Both the position numbers and the translations under genes were made by a program. Below, one piece after another: positions 1 through 13,149 of a stretch of DNA of 64,000 nt (positions are counted from its first letter, which is position 1; each line of letters opens with the position of its first letter). The notes below the pieces were generated by a model. That model ran no database searches and had not been told where the DNA came from. It saw only the letters and a program-made list of their open reading frames with translations. The stretch covers positions 15,545,001 through 15,609,000 of the forward strand of contig NC_079888.1 in NCBI RefSeq assembly GCF_029227915.1, written 5' to 3'. The DNA is from Hydractinia symbiolongicarpus. Lineage: Eukaryota > Cnidaria > Hydrozoa > Anthoathecata > Hydractiniidae.

Positions 1-924
1 AAGGTTAATTAAAAAATATGAGTGGATACTAAATGGAAATGCAAAGCAGAGAGTATATAAACAAACAACAACGACAAAAAACTTACAAAATCGTTTTCCC
101 GAGAGCTTCACAATTAGGCAAGATGTTTCCACAAGTCCTTCCGAGAAACATGAAAGAACAAACTTAATCAGCAAGCCGTCATATAATGACTTTTTAATTC
201 CACCAGCCACAAACTAAAAAAAAAATATGAAATCAACATTACTCATCTATTTTTGGAAAAGCAAATAGACAATTATGTGGTTACTTAAGATGAACTTAAG
301 AAAACAGATAAACATATAATTCAAAATAAACAGATAATGAAAGTTTTTAAAAAAGACATTTTTCTAGAACCAAAATAGTAGCTATAACCCTTTCCATAAA
401 TTAATGTGTAGAAAATGAGGTTATGTTAATAATGATAATGTTGCTAACCATTTCTTTCAATTAAATTTCATAAACTACACATAAAGTTTCCTAGGAAACA
501 ATATCCAAATTTAAATTAACCTGAACAGACGTAAGAAATTGAATCAGCTGCGATTCTTTATTACTTACACATACTCTTCACCTCTCATAAATTTGATAGT
601 TTCTTTGCCTGGTTAGCTTTGGCTACTTAGCTCAGAGCGGATATCTTATCTAAGAAGTCTGTGATAAGTTCTGCTCTGATGGAGAGGATAATCATCTGAC
701 AGAATCAATTTAAAACGAGAGACACTTGTTTTGTTATGAATGGAGTGTTCTTGTGCTTGCTTATAATTAATAATGATGGAATATGTTATCAAAACAATAG
801 GAATAAAGGGGGAGGAGAGCTAGCTATACTATCACATTATATAATTTGTTTCATATTTTTGTATAAATGTATGATAACAATTTTTTTTAATTCTAAAACT
901 ATGAACTAACTTGTTATTTTACAT
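1..924. other. AT-rich intergenic DNA, no gene seen
   Basis: No open frame with coding character and no recognisable repeat. It lies downstream of the minus-strand gene that begins at 2824, so its right-hand part could hold that gene's 3' UTR. No clear AATAAA was found on the minus strand just after the proposed stop at 925. Confidence 0.5.
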
Positions 925-2134
925 TTAAAGTGGTCGAGGTACCACATAAACTTTACTTAAAACTAAATCAACAACAACAATAGCAAGCACCTTCAAAATG
1001 ACACCATCAAAACTTCCATCAGTTTTGAAATCGTTAACATCTCTACCGCCTGTAAAGAGGATATGCCAGTGCCTTGTATCCCAGTATGTTGAAGTCGGAT
1101 GTATGGTACATTTTGTGTAATATTTCTTATTCCAATCTTTATTGCGCACAATATATCCAATGAAAGTGGGACCATAATTTTGCAAGGTAAAGGTTGATAA
1201 GCCATACCATTGATCATCATTGATAAAAAATTGACATTCTGTAAAAATATGAGATACTTGTGTATCAGCGAAGGTATTTTAACACAATACATACTACGAA
1301 TTTAATTAGTGCCTATCCATATACATATATATGCCAACAAAACATTATGCCTATTAAAGCTTTACCTTACCACCCCCACCCTGGTTTCGCAGAGTCCCCA
1401 AGAAGTCTGTTTTGGATAGGGTTTGCTTTTCCATTTTCTAATTTTAATTAATCAATTATATATAATGGCTGTATTTTTCAACATTTGTACATTCATTTTC
1501 ATTTTCTCTTACCATTTGGCCTACAGAGATTTTTGATTATATATATTTATTATTTCAGACAGAGCAATCAGGGAATTTGACTGAATTTCGTTGCTCAGAG
1601 ACATTTAGCGTCTCTATAATAATAACAATGTTTTGATTGTCTGTAGAAAATGGTAGCTTATATTTTTTTCACAACTTCTTGGAAACCTGGGGTAATCACA
1701 CCTATAATCATGGTAAATACCTAAGTCTTAATGAATTTCATGAAAATTATGTGAACAGGTAGCAAGAATACATGAAATAGCAATGCTTAAACGTTAGCAT
1801 GATATGGAAATCATATTTTTTTTTGCTTAGAGCCTGTTTTAAAAATAGTTTGAACAGGTTTCAATAAAAAAATATCCTGTAGAAAAAACAACAATGCAAC
1901 AATTTTGTTGACACACCTAACACCTAACAACAAGCACAAAGATTTTGAAATAATGCAAGTTTATTTTCATCCCTAATACAATGGGGACATGTACATACTA
2001 CCTTACATAACACAATAAATACCAGAGTTTACAATTTAATTTGCAAAAAGATTGTAAATGAAAAAAATATTACCAAATATTGACTAAGGAGATAAACACA
2101 AAACATATTTGCATTTCTACTTAAGTTCATGTTG

Positions 2135-2208
<74 letters not shown>

Positions 2209-2824
2209 TAAACTTAAAATTTATTAAATCCATAAACAAAAAAAAATATTATTTACAAATTCAGGTGTTAACTGTATTGACATTACGTCACAACGTGAAT
2301 CTGTTTCAGACTGACTGGCGTAATGGATTAAATAAAATTAGAAAACCACTGAAATGCACATGCAATTGTGAGGCAAATAATTTGAAAACAGATAAACAAT
2401 AACTGACCTCAACTGCTACCTTGATCGAAATACGGCCTGATCCTTAGTCAGTTGTCACATTCATGTTGGAACAGAGATTGACAGCATCAATTTTCCTTTG
2501 CTGTTATTTCTAAGCATGTATTTATCTATTAGCCTTATCACGTAAATAATAAAAGCAGGTGGCTTTTTGAGACTTACCAAATTTCGCGTGAGCCAAGTTA
2601 CTGTAACACATATCTTGATAGATTGTTGCACCATTTTCACATTTACACTTTGAACAGCAGCTAAACCATGAAAATCCTGTTGCACATGTTGCTGCAAATA
2701 AATGGCAAGTGTTACAACTTGCCTGAAATATATCGCCTTTTCTATGTCTCTCAATGAAATTTCTATGTGCCAGGAGTAGTTTACAAGTTAGACATAACAA
2801 AAGACAGAGTAAATACCAAACCAT
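925..2824 (-). CDS. small secreted cysteine-rich protein, two exons, function unknown
   Basis: Two exons read on the minus strand: 2824-2578 and 1238-925. The donor (G followed by gtaagt) and acceptor (tttttacag) are good and both are phase 1, so the frame continues across the junction. The product is about 186 residues. It opens with a hydrophobic signal-peptide-like stretch ([14 protein letters not shown]), followed by a cysteine-rich part at residues 37-83 with an SCNTC motif and a CCSKCKC cluster, then a Trp/Tyr-rich part from exon 2 with a short [10 protein letters not shown] segment. The C-terminal 25 residues are hydrophobic and end VPRPL. I do not recognise the family; it is not an obvious Ly6, EGF or ShK domain. 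The last exon could instead splice out near residue 160, where an AAG-gtgctt donor-like site occurs, so the C-terminus is uncertain. There is no close neighbour; POC1 is 11 kb away on the other strand. Confidence 0.55.
2136..2203. repeat. (TA)n microsatellite
   Basis: About 34 uninterrupted TA dinucleotides. It lies inside the intron of the minus-strand secreted-protein gene. The apparent plus-strand open frame of repeated Ile-Tyr across it is only a translation of the repeat. Confidence 0.95.
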
Positions 2825-4007
2825 ATTTATTTATTGAAACCATAATATATATATATATTAACCTAATAAAAGATGATTATATATTAAATGTAAAACCTGA
2901 AAAGGGGGATTTAAATATGTTTATCCTGGGATAAGGAGATAACAAACCAAAACAAATTGTTATTAGTTATTTTTTTATGGTCACTATACTTTTAGATACT
3001 ACTGTTAATTTTGACAAGTCATGTGATGACTAGATGTGTAACAAAGAGACCACCTGATTTGGTTACAAAGGTTCAAGGGTTAGGGGGGAGGGGGGGGTAT
3101 TCCAAAAGCAAACTTGAGCAGTTAAGAGGGAAGGGTTTATTTTAAATTTCATATCAGGGTGCTTGTTAGCCAGAAATTTTCTTGAGTCTTTAAGAATTAG
3201 GACATTGGTTGCATTCACAGGAAAAAGTTCCAACATTATATATGGTTTCAGATGCCTAAAACAGCTCTACCGACAATAATTCTTTGTAATATTAATATAA
3301 CATTATACATCAACATTAAACTCAAATTATTTCAGGTAGGTTTTGAATTTAAATACATCAGCTAAAAAACCAATAACTCATTATATAGATGCATGATTGG
3401 AAAAGTATTTTCAATTAGGAATTATCTCCCAAAGAGACAAAATACTGCTTATGTATTGTTATTTTAAATAGAAAACATTCATGGAATATGGTTAATTTAT
3501 CGAAGTATTTTCCTGCTCATGATTTTTTTTTAAAAAAACTATATACTTTAAGAAATGTAAAAAAATGGAAATGAATGTTCAAACTTTAGAAATATTTTTT
3601 CACAAAAACAGCTAGCTAGCTATATATAAAATTAAATGTAAATAGAAGTATAGACACATGACATAATCAAGCTAGAAAAAAACCAAACCTGTAAGAAAAC
3701 TTCATAAACAAACTTCTTGTCCTTAAAGTATACACATGTCCCCAGACAGTACAAGGTACATTTTAATTTTCTTTATATACTTTGTAGCTAGCTTTCTGTC
3801 ATATCATGTGCAAATATTAATCAACATCCTGCGGACACCTCTAGCTTTACACAAATACTTAGCTAGCTCTGAAGAATATTTAACGCATGAGTCACGAAAG
3901 AATCAAAGAATTTTCTTTGTTTCGTTTTTGTACCCATGTTGACAGTACTACAAACATAGACAATGATAAACACTTGCTAAATATACTTTAAACTAACTAG
4001 CTTAGTG
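2825..4007. other. intergenic, no gene seen
   Basis: AT-rich DNA with homopolymer runs, a short G-run near 3085 and scattered AGCTAGCT motifs. Small frames such as 3736-3942 have no recognisable domain and no splice context. Confidence 0.5.
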
Positions 4008-4011
4008 GGGA

Positions 4012-4922
4012 TGTTCTGCCCGGATAATGAACATCGGCCTGATTAAGTACGGCAGCTTGCACCGGTTAGGAACAGGGCAGAAAATACATAACCAGGGCAA
4101 CATAATCAGGACAGGCCGGCTTATTACTCAAAAAATATTATTGGCACTTATAAAAGGGACATATAATCAGGGCAGGTCAGTTTATATACGACAGTGCAAT
4201 ATTATTTCTCATTTATTATAGAACGAACATAATCGGGGCAGGCCGACTTATGTATGACACAGTCAAATATTATTCGAAACTTATAGAACGAACGTAATCG
4301 GGGCCGACCGGCTTATGTATGGCATTTTTCTATTATTTCTCACTTATTATAGAACGCACATAATCGGGGAAGGCCGGCTTATGTATGACAGTCAAATATT
4401 ATTCCGGACTTATAGAACAAATATAATCGGGGCCGACCGCTTTTATATCATTCGTCATCACTTCTGACAAGTGAATAGCCCTGGTGGCAAAGTTGTTGTT
4501 GCTCTCAAATGAAACGAAATTTCGCGGCAAATACTAAATTTTGGGATTCGCAAGTTTAATAACTTTTCACCAAACTTAATTCCCGCAAAAAGAATAATTT
4601 AGGTTCCGTGAAATTTAGTTACTTCAAAGTATATTATGCTGAAATGTATTTACTACAAGATTAGTTTATACTAAGAATTACGTCGAGACTTTTTTCTTCC
4701 GCCATGTCTAGTTTTTAGGGGTGTTCTATCTTCCAGAGAATGTTTAATTCACAAAAGTTCGAAGAAAATGCCAATCACAGCCTGCCTGGCCAGCCATTAT
4801 ATCAGCGTTCATAATCCGGTCACCACTACATAACCAGTGCAAAAAAAACATAATCGGATCATGTGTACATAATCCGGCTGTCCCGGTTGTAAACAGGCCG
4901 TTTTCGCAATCTGGGCAGAACA
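4012..4922. mobile_element. non-autonomous inverted-repeat DNA element with 70-bp tandem repeats
   Basis: The ends are inverted: TGTTCTGCCC at 4012-4021 and GGGCAGAACA at 4913-4922. They are flanked by GGGA on both sides (4008-4011 and 4923-4926), consistent with a 4-bp target duplication. The left half holds about five tandem units of roughly 70 bp, each centred on a cATAATCGGGGC-type core (about 4149, 4218, 4289, 4359, 4429). Two variants alternate (one with tatttctcac, one with tattcgaaac), giving a 140-bp dimer. The right half has further ATAATCCGG motifs. No transposase frame is present, so the element would need help from elsewhere. The superfamily is not assigned. Confidence 0.6.
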
Positions 4923-4926
4923 GGGA

Positions 4927-5394
4927 CAACACTTCACTCGCTCCAAAAAAAAGCCTAGTGGAGGTAGCCTAGCTGGCCAGCTTCACTACAGAGCTTACGA
5001 TTTTAAACTGATCGTATCACGCGAAGTTGAGTAGTTTAGTGTATAACATTGGATACCGGGCTAGTGTTATTACAATCCAAGAAAGTTGATCTATGGACGT
5101 ACGAAGATTATGTTTCTAAACAAAGTCAAACCATGTTAGCATGTTAGTATGAAAGGAAGCGAATTGTGAATGGCGAATTCGCGGGGAATTACCTTAATGT
5201 AAGCATTTTTGGGGGTATTAAAAACCAGACAGTTATTTTGAATTCTTCGAAATATTTCGCCGCTGAAAAGTGGGAACTGTCTTTCCGGCAAAGCGAATTT
5301 TTTAAAGCAAAAACAAAACTGCACATGATCAAAACACATTTCGCCGGCGAATTCGCAGTCCCCCTTATTATTCTTATTATTTATCAAGGATAGC
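4927..5394. other. intergenic, no gene seen
   Basis: A GAATTCGC-type palindromic motif recurs (5174-5184, 5343-5353), giving open frames on both strands at 5136-5393. These frames mirror each other and show no domain, so they are taken as repeat translation, perhaps an inverted-repeat MITE. Confidence 0.4.
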
Positions 5395-5635
5395 CTCTTC
5401 AGTTCCTATTAGTACTGCTTTCGCATTTAAAGCTCCCATTTGATCTACGAAACAGCCGCAGCAATCGCTCAACTGGACAACCGCCTAAAATTTCAATATT
5501 CTCATGCTGAGCGCTTAGTAGAAAGGACAAATTCACACTTTTATAGCCTCTGGCATAAACTAGGCCGGGGTTTGAACCCAAGACCTACGCATTGGAAGCG
5601 AACGCTCTACCACAAGGCTACCAGTTGAGCAGTGA
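5395..5635 (-). mobile_element. tRNA-derived SINE-like sequence
   Basis: On the minus strand, 5630-5561 resembles a tRNA: an A-box-like TAGCCTTGTGGTAGAGC (5620-5604) and a B-box-like GGGTTCAAACC (5579-5569) are properly spaced. The acceptor stem does not pair well and the anticodon stem has a mismatch, so a working tRNA is unlikely. A non-tRNA body continues leftward to about 5395. This layout is typical of a SINE promoted by RNA polymerase III. Confidence 0.5.
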
Positions 5636-5816
5636 AGGAATGATGTAAATCAACGTGACCCTCAGTGAAGGTGCTGATGAAAGTTATCAGTTCAATGAGA
5701 AAATAAGGTGCAAACTGTTAAAAGATTGTTAAGTTTTTTTTGTAGTTTTTTAAGTTCTTTTATTACCGGTAAATTTCCGTTGAAAATATATTCCTTGGAT
5801 TCAATAAAAACGTATA

Positions 5817-6265
5817 TTAGTCGATAAAAACCTGTCAAATAATCCACCTAGGCTGAAGAACAATGGAAAATATCCATCATTTAAATTTTATGACGTCACA
5901 AACGACCCGACAATGCACAAAAGAAACTGATTTAGAAATTTACCGTCTCTATTGTGCAAAGGTTAAAGCGCGAATCAAAAAAAATGTATAGGACATGCTT
6001 TCAACGAAGGGTTGCACAAATTTGGGTGGTTTAAAGGGTTTTTAATAAAGTCATCAATCCGTCTGTTTCCAAACAAGTAAGCTGTTCCTACTTAAGGAAA
6101 GTGGTCCCATATTGGTCCTAGGTGGTCCCTAGTTACCCACGCAGGATATGAAAGCAGTTATTTGTTTCACCTATTTCAAAACTATTTAGCATTAATATAT
6201 TTAGCAGACCGTTAGACAGGCACACCTCCTTGGACAGACAGATTTCTTTTTTATACATTATATTT
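5817..6265 (-). mobile_element. decayed non-autonomous Helitron-like element, copy 1
   Basis: Read on the minus strand, the 3' end is ATCGACTAA followed by T, preceded by a weak hairpin. It aligns by eye with copy 4 (33431-34139): both contain the phrase ggtggtccctagttaccca and a TGACGTCA module. A CTGTCTGTC motif near 6232-6240 marks the 5' side. The outer 5' boundary is approximate. Confidence 0.55.
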
Positions 6266-8280
6266 TAAAAAATGTCAAGTTTCTAACTAAGTTGGCCATT
6301 ATATTTGTTTCTCTAATGTTCTAAACAATAAACTAATGCTTGCAACCTGAAATTCCCGCCTGATTTTCTTGTAACGAATATTTTTAATAAGAAAAAGCGT
6401 GTAGCACGAGTTTACGCACATCTCGTCTTTCATCAACATCAAAGTCAATTCATCGGAGGAATCGCCTTTTCTGTTATTAACTTGAAGAGTTTTCGGTTAG
6501 GAAGTCACAGACAATGTCAACGAGAATTAATGGACAATCCAAGAGCCGAACCCCTCTGATTAACGGATAGATTTCATTACACCAGACAAATTCTTATAAA
6601 AAGCTTTTAGAAAACAGCGAGGGGATTAGCGGACACTCGATTGTTTCTGATTGTCTAGAACAATCATGCAAACCAAAGACATAAAATATACTCCATTTTT
6701 CAAAAATAGGCCAGAAAACAGTAGGTACAATTTTTCAAGCGAGTCTGCACGATGGAAGCAAACTTTATGGATAAGTGCAAGTGCTTAGTGCATATCAGAA
6801 GCACATTATAAAGCTACACAGCGTGGACTTAAACTGTAAATGGTAGCTACTCTGGGTGATTAAATTCATGCCGAGTCCGTGATTCTAGACTTTCATCGGC
6901 CTTAACACATAGCTGAGAGCTGCGGATGGAAGAAGTTCAAAAGTACTTCTTTAAACTTGTGAACTGCTCCAAATTTATAAGGATCATAAAAAACATTCGC
7001 CATCACCGTGACATAAAACGAGGTGTCGGAATATTTAAGGTACGTATTCCTAGATCTCGTGAAACCAGTTATGTGCGAGTTTTTTCGTAGCCTTGCTGCT
7101 AAAAAACTTGGTTATGTGTAGCCTTGGTACAATGGATACGTTTTGAGCATTCCTTCTTCCTTTAAAATAAGCTTTAAATTAAACTTATCCAATCCAAGGC
7201 TTTTAGAATTCAAGGCAAAGACTTTTAGGAACCTGTTTCCTGTTGAATTGAAGCGGAAGAAAGAGACCCCAAACAGCAGACACCTCTAATTTTGTGGACA
7301 ATTAGTGGTTGCAATAAAAGTTGCGCTAATTAGACAGTCGATTGTACAATATTCTTTTAAACGTTTTTCTTCAAAATCCCTGCTGGTGAGAAAATAACAA
7401 TAACAATAGGACGGCAAGTTGTCGTTCGACATTTTGTCTAGTTTATATGACAGATGCAAATAGCAAGAAAGTACTTATGTTGTTCTTACGGTCGCAAAAA
7501 GCTTATGTCTTTAAACTTGGCTAATGCTTCAAAGGCCTGATATTTTTTCTTGTTGGAAAAAAAAAACAAATTGGCAAACTTAAAACTCGGTCTAGTAACA
7601 AAAGCTTTTGAAGTTATAGCGTAAAACAGGCCAAGACCCCCAGCACTGTTTTTTTATATATTTAGCGCTTTGACATCTGCGGGTACCTTCCATGTCTTTA
7701 GCTCGGAGCCACCAGCTAACAAACAAGAAACATGGCAATGTAGTGTCCCGTTGTTGGTATTATATATTTATGTAAAAGTAAGAAAGAGTATAGAATTAAC
7801 CAAAAAGTTAAAAAAAAATTCACTGCCCCGCAACTTGCACTGAAGAAGAGGAGCGCAGGGGTAAATGTGAAATGTAAGAAAGGGGGCAAGCGCTGTTCCT
7901 ACAAGCCATTGCACTTAGTCCCCCGCCTAATTTTCAAAATATGCAGGGATATTTGTGGATGTTTGCAATTTTTTCATGATAACAACCAGTCGTCTAGGTG
8001 GCTTGTTGTTGTATTGGATATGACGAATATTTCTTCTTAGTTAGTTCTTTTGCTGAGTGCCAAGACAACTGAAAAATGCCAGGAATTTTTATTCAAATGT
8101 TAGTTAGAAGGGAAATAAAGGCAATTTAGTCTAGCTAGCTAGCTACACAGCAGTTTCCCAGACCACATCACCAGTTTTTACCTCATTAGCCGGCCAGCTC
8201 TACATTCAAATTAGCCAGCTAGCTACGTATCAATAGCCAGCTAGCTAGCTAGCTAGCTATATAGGTTATAGATAAATTAA
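6266..8280. other. intergenic, no gene seen
   Basis: No exon or transposon was recognised. (CTAG)n-like AGCTAGCTAGC tracts occur at about 8133-8262. The missing first coding exon of POC1 could lie in this stretch or in 8640-13140; I could not pick it out. Confidence 0.4.
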
Positions 8281-8284
8281 TTTG

Positions 8285-8640
8285 TTTTGATTTTCAGATT
8301 TTCAGCAGTAAGCTGAAATATGAAAAAAAGATAGGGTGCTAGGTTCAGCAAGGTTATTTTCAGTCTATTTCATCACATGACAACGTTGTTAGGACTCCAG
8401 ATGATTTCAAATGAATCAGAAAGCATCAACCTACACTCCATAGCTAGATTAATTCTGCTGTTTACATTTTCAGAAGTAAGCTTTTTTGGCTGCAACATTT
8501 GCGTGACAGAAAAATTGGTGGTGGGGCTAGGTAAAGCAAAGTATTTATCAGTCAATTTATTCGCACAAAGGCATTCTCAGGACTGAATAAATTCAAATAA
8601 ATCAAAAGGCATCAATCTACACGCAATAATAGTTGATAAC
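8285..8640. repeat. diverged two-copy direct repeat
   Basis: Two diverged units of about 180 bp follow one another. Each contains ttttcag-agtaagct early on, and later (a)ggact-(c)cag followed by aaat and a GCATCAAxCTACAC phrase (about 8425-8440 and 8607-8622). Short open frames here on both strands (8373-8586) are translations of this repeat. Confidence 0.4.
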
Positions 8641-11600
8641 CTCAACAATGTTTCCATAAAAAGAAATCCACAGAAAAAGACCTCTCTTTATCAAATGCTA
8701 GCATCTTTTTTTCTTTCCATGCAAATGCCAAAGCCAATGATAAACTGTTATTTAAAAATTTTTATGTGCATTTCTAGGTTTTCAGGTATATAACTTAGGC
8801 ATAATAAAATAGTGTTTTTAAAACACAAAATAACAACAACATATGGTGAAGTTATTGTAGTAGTATAACTTTAGCTACTATTGCTCAGGACCTGATCTGC
8901 ATAACATTGTGTGCTACCCTGCTGTCTTGATCATAAATTTTTTTGGATAATGAACATTGTGATCTATCGTGCATGTTCATAGTTGGCAGAGGCCTGACCC
9001 CACCTTTCTTATTTTAAGAGTAACCCCCTATTATTTTTGTCCTGTAATGGATATGTAATGCAAACAGCCTGTTAATTTGAACTATATAATATTTAAAGAT
9101 ATCGGGAAGCACTTTTGTTGTTGTAACAATTATATAGAACCTACCAAAAAGCAATGTTAAATAGTTAGAACAAATTGATAGTGAGAAAAAGACTAGTAAA
9201 TTAAATTGTACACTTTTGCAACAGTGATGTATGAAAGGTTCTTTTCTAATGTTTATATAATTTTGTTGTCCATTAATACATCTAGCAATCACAGTATGTA
9301 TGATAAAATGAATTGCAGCAATGGTGCCGAGAAAGTTGCATATTTTATTTTATAATTGTATTTTTTATATATTTACTGGCCACCTGTTGCTTGAAGGTAG
9401 TGAAGATAAAAAAAGAAAATTAACATCCATATAGATCTAATTTTAACGTGTTTTAATAACTAAGCCCTGGGCACTAGTTTGGAAATAAATGTCAATAACA
9501 CCTGGAAATGATGTAAATAAAAAAATGTGGTTTGTGTTAAAGTGGCACTGCTACGGATTATACAAAGCATTTTTTGACACAGTAAGGTTATGTACAAGGC
9601 AGTTATATTAATGTATGTGGGCTGTCTTTTCTTCATTAAGAGCCATGTAAATAGGGAAAACAACAAAACAGGATCCCAGATAGCAAAAAAATGCTGTGTA
9701 TCATTTAAAAGGATTAAAACGGGATCAGAGAAAGCGAAAGCATAACTATAGATCTTTTTAAATTTATCAAAATGGGATTGTAGCAAGCGAAACCATCGTC
9801 GTAGGTTGTTTCATAAGCATCAAAACAGGATTGTGTGCCTATGATATGCCTGTGCGTATGATACGCATTCACAGTGCTATGTGTTTTGATTCTAGTACTA
9901 TATAGTGTCTTCTAACAATACCATATGGTCTGATCAAAGTTTCTTGATTTCACATTATGATGCTTAATTTAGTTTTTTTTTTGTTGATGGATTGTACACA
10001 ATTGGGTGCCCAAATCAGGCCGTTAAAAATTTTGGACACTTTTGTAAACTTGCACCTAAATCAACATAAACAACCATACAGAATAAAAGGGAATCTGTGC
10101 AAAGATTTTTGTTTCACCATCGTTATATGCCATGTATATTATATTTAGGTTTCTACTACCCCTGACTCTATCAATAGTTTAATTCGTTATCAGACAAAAA
10201 ATAAATTTTTATATGTAAAATACAAATAAAAAATATAAAATAATTGTCGATAATAAAATCAGTTCAAGTAGGTAAAAAATAATAATGTCCAATAATTTAA
10301 TTTGTTATTTTTTGAATTGCTGATGTCAGCACTTTTTCAGTGATGTCATTGGAAGCTTGAAATTTGTCCAAAATATGACTATCAGCTTTAAAATTCAATA
10401 ATTTACTCTAGTTCTAGATAGAAGAAATTTTATATATGTTTAAGGTTTCTGACAGTAAAATAAAAGTGATATATTTAACATATTTTCCTGTTTTTACATA
10501 ATTTGCATAAACATCAAAAATTTAGATTTTTCCTGATTTATGGGTAAAATCTGAAAAGATATGGAAAATCGGAGTAATCACATGTGCAAAATTTACGTTG
10601 ATAAGATAAAGTTGTGTTGTGAGTTTTATGTGCAGGATAATCTTACCGAAAGTTATATTTTCCTGACCATAAGGATTCCGTAGAAATTTAATGGGGAAGT
10701 TTCAGGTATTAACCAATACCTGAGGGCCTGAAGGTATTTGACCTAAAAAATTGGTATGGAGATGTCTTGTTGATAAAATAAAAATTCAGTATCATATTAC
10801 CCTGCAGCATAACAAAAAAAGTTATTAAAAAGTAACTGTAGGGGAGATGGGGCAGAATCCCTCCTTGCCTCCAGAAAAGCATGTACCAAGATGTCAAATT
10901 TTTGAAGCCCTGAATGTTATCAAGCCTGACTTTTCCATGAACAATTATATCTTTTAAAAAATCTTTACAAAAGTATTAGTTCTCATATCAATAATGTTTT
11001 ACTTTTGTCCTAAAAATATATGTTATTAATATTTCTTTATGATTTTAATAGGATAAAAGTGAATATTATACACAAAATTGCAAGTGCTTAATGACGTTGA
11101 TGTTCTGCAAAATATGACCTCAGCATTGGTATGTATGAATTTTGACAGAATATTGATTATATATACCTTTATTCATATTATTTTTTCTAATCTTCAGTGC
11201 TAATTTCTGTATTTAATCTAAGTTTTATATTTCTATGGTATAGGTAGGCCTGACTCTGGCAGTGTACATTGTACAATTTGTTGGTGCTATTGTGTTTGAT
11301 CTTTGTAATTTGTTGTTGAAAGTTACGAGTTATAATTTGTAATGATGACGTGAACAGGATTTGTAGTCAATAGCAGTCCCAACTGGTTGCTATGCATTTT
11401 TTGCAGTAAAGCTTTGTAATGTGCAGGGTTGATAAATTGTTGTACCTAATGCACTTTACAAAAATTGACCACATGTATATACCCTCCATAAAAATTTTTC
11501 TCAAGCATGTTGATGTACAATGTTTTTTTCTTAAAATATAAAATGGTAGTAGCTTATTTACTACTATACTTTTTACACATTTTGATTCTGAATTTTCTTT

Positions 11601-13140
11601 CTTTTTTTTACGTTAAAATGATTTTTGTTACTTCTTTTTCTATTTAAAAAATGATTTTGAATAATCTTTAGTTAATTTGTTTAGTTTCTTCTCTGTTAAA
11701 TATGTTATAATATCCAACTTACCATCTGTGAGCCAAAGATACTAGCAGTGAATAGGAACAAGCAATTTTCTTAGCATTTTCTAGATAAAAAAAATATATA
11801 CAACATATATTTCTTAGTTCTATCAACCCAATTCTTAACTACCTGATACAACAAAGTGTTTTTTAGGAACAGTAATACACAGAGATCTATATGCAACTAT
11901 ATCTCAGTACCTTATCAACTGGTATTTACATATGTTGTGAGGCGTTTTCGCACTTCCACTATGAAAATCAGCACTTTATGAGTTAAGATTTTTTGCACAC
12001 AAGGTCTCTTGCATGCTAGATGAGTTAACATGCACGTTTGTCTAATGCTATTTTTACGCACATAAAGACGTACAGTTATTAACTCTTGCAGGACATTTAT
12101 GCTTGCAACAAGTTAATTTAACTTTCACTGTTTTTTACTTAACATTCTATGTTACTTTATTATTTGCAAAATAAGCAAAATAAAGAACATCTTCTCTAGG
12201 CACAAGCTCATTTTAGGCGCTTTTTATATCATGGTTTTAATTATGGTATGCCAAAATTGTTGTGATGAAATAGTTTTGTGGCATGGTATATAGCAAACTC
12301 TTTCTATTTAAATGAATTTAAAATTGTTATACTTGCGTAAAATTTAATATTAAACTACATGCACCTTTCCTCTGTCCACACTATTAAAATGCCATCTGTG
12401 CAATTCACAAAGACCTCAATATATAGCACGCCTAAAATCTTCCTGAAAAAGCCTGTATATATTGTTACAAACATTTATCATAATCCTACTTTAGATTATT
12501 TCTTCAATCTCTTTGTTGTTACTGAACACACTGTTATTGAAACACTGACTGCTTGAAAATGTTATTGTTTTAGTTTTATAAAACCTATTTGACATGGGCT
12601 TTTTGGGGCCTTAAAAATATGGTGGGAGGAGGGATTAAGTGTCCACTGTCCATAACTTTGCTCTGCGTTCCTGATGACATAAAGCTTAGCACAATTGTAG
12701 TATAAGACAATAGGATTAAATTAGGGCATTTTTTTACTGACATCAGCATTTTTGTTTGCAACATCAGCAATTTAAAATCAAGGAAAATACCATTACCTAT
12801 TGATTTGGCATTTGAGAAGATTCTGGACAACATGTTGGCATTCTATTTTATTTTCCTGTTAGTGATATATGGTTATCTTCCATTTTTTTCACTACTGCTA
12901 AAACCCCAAAAACAGACAAAACAGATATTTTATTAGAATCGGGAAAACCATGATAAATGGATATTAAAGAATATAAATACTTTGTAAAATTTTCCTAATA
13001 TTAATAGCATTGTTTATTTTCAAGAGTTTACTTCAATGATTTTGAGTATAATACCAAATAGATTGTAATAAGTTGAAAATTTTCTACAAATCTGCCTATC
13101 ATAATATTATAGTCATAAACATTTTCAGAAGATATCAAAA
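8641..13140. other. intergenic or POC1 first-intron DNA, no gene seen
   Basis: AT-rich DNA with no recognisable exon, RNA gene or bounded transposon. If POC1's first exon is further left, this is intronic. Small frames (9014-9292, 9460-9786, 9957-10148, 12585-12833) lack domains and splice context. Confidence 0.4.
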
Positions 13141-13149
13141 TTTAAATTT

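Noticed and set aside
5561-5630. Possible functional tRNA gene on the minus strand
   Set aside because: A- and B-boxes are present but the acceptor stem does not pair and the anticodon stem has a mismatch; a SINE head is more likely.
8373-8586. Candidate first exon of POC1 (ATG frame ending at a gtaagc donor, phase 0)
   Set aside because: The segment is part of a two-copy direct repeat, and the encoded residues do not resemble the short POC1 N-terminus.
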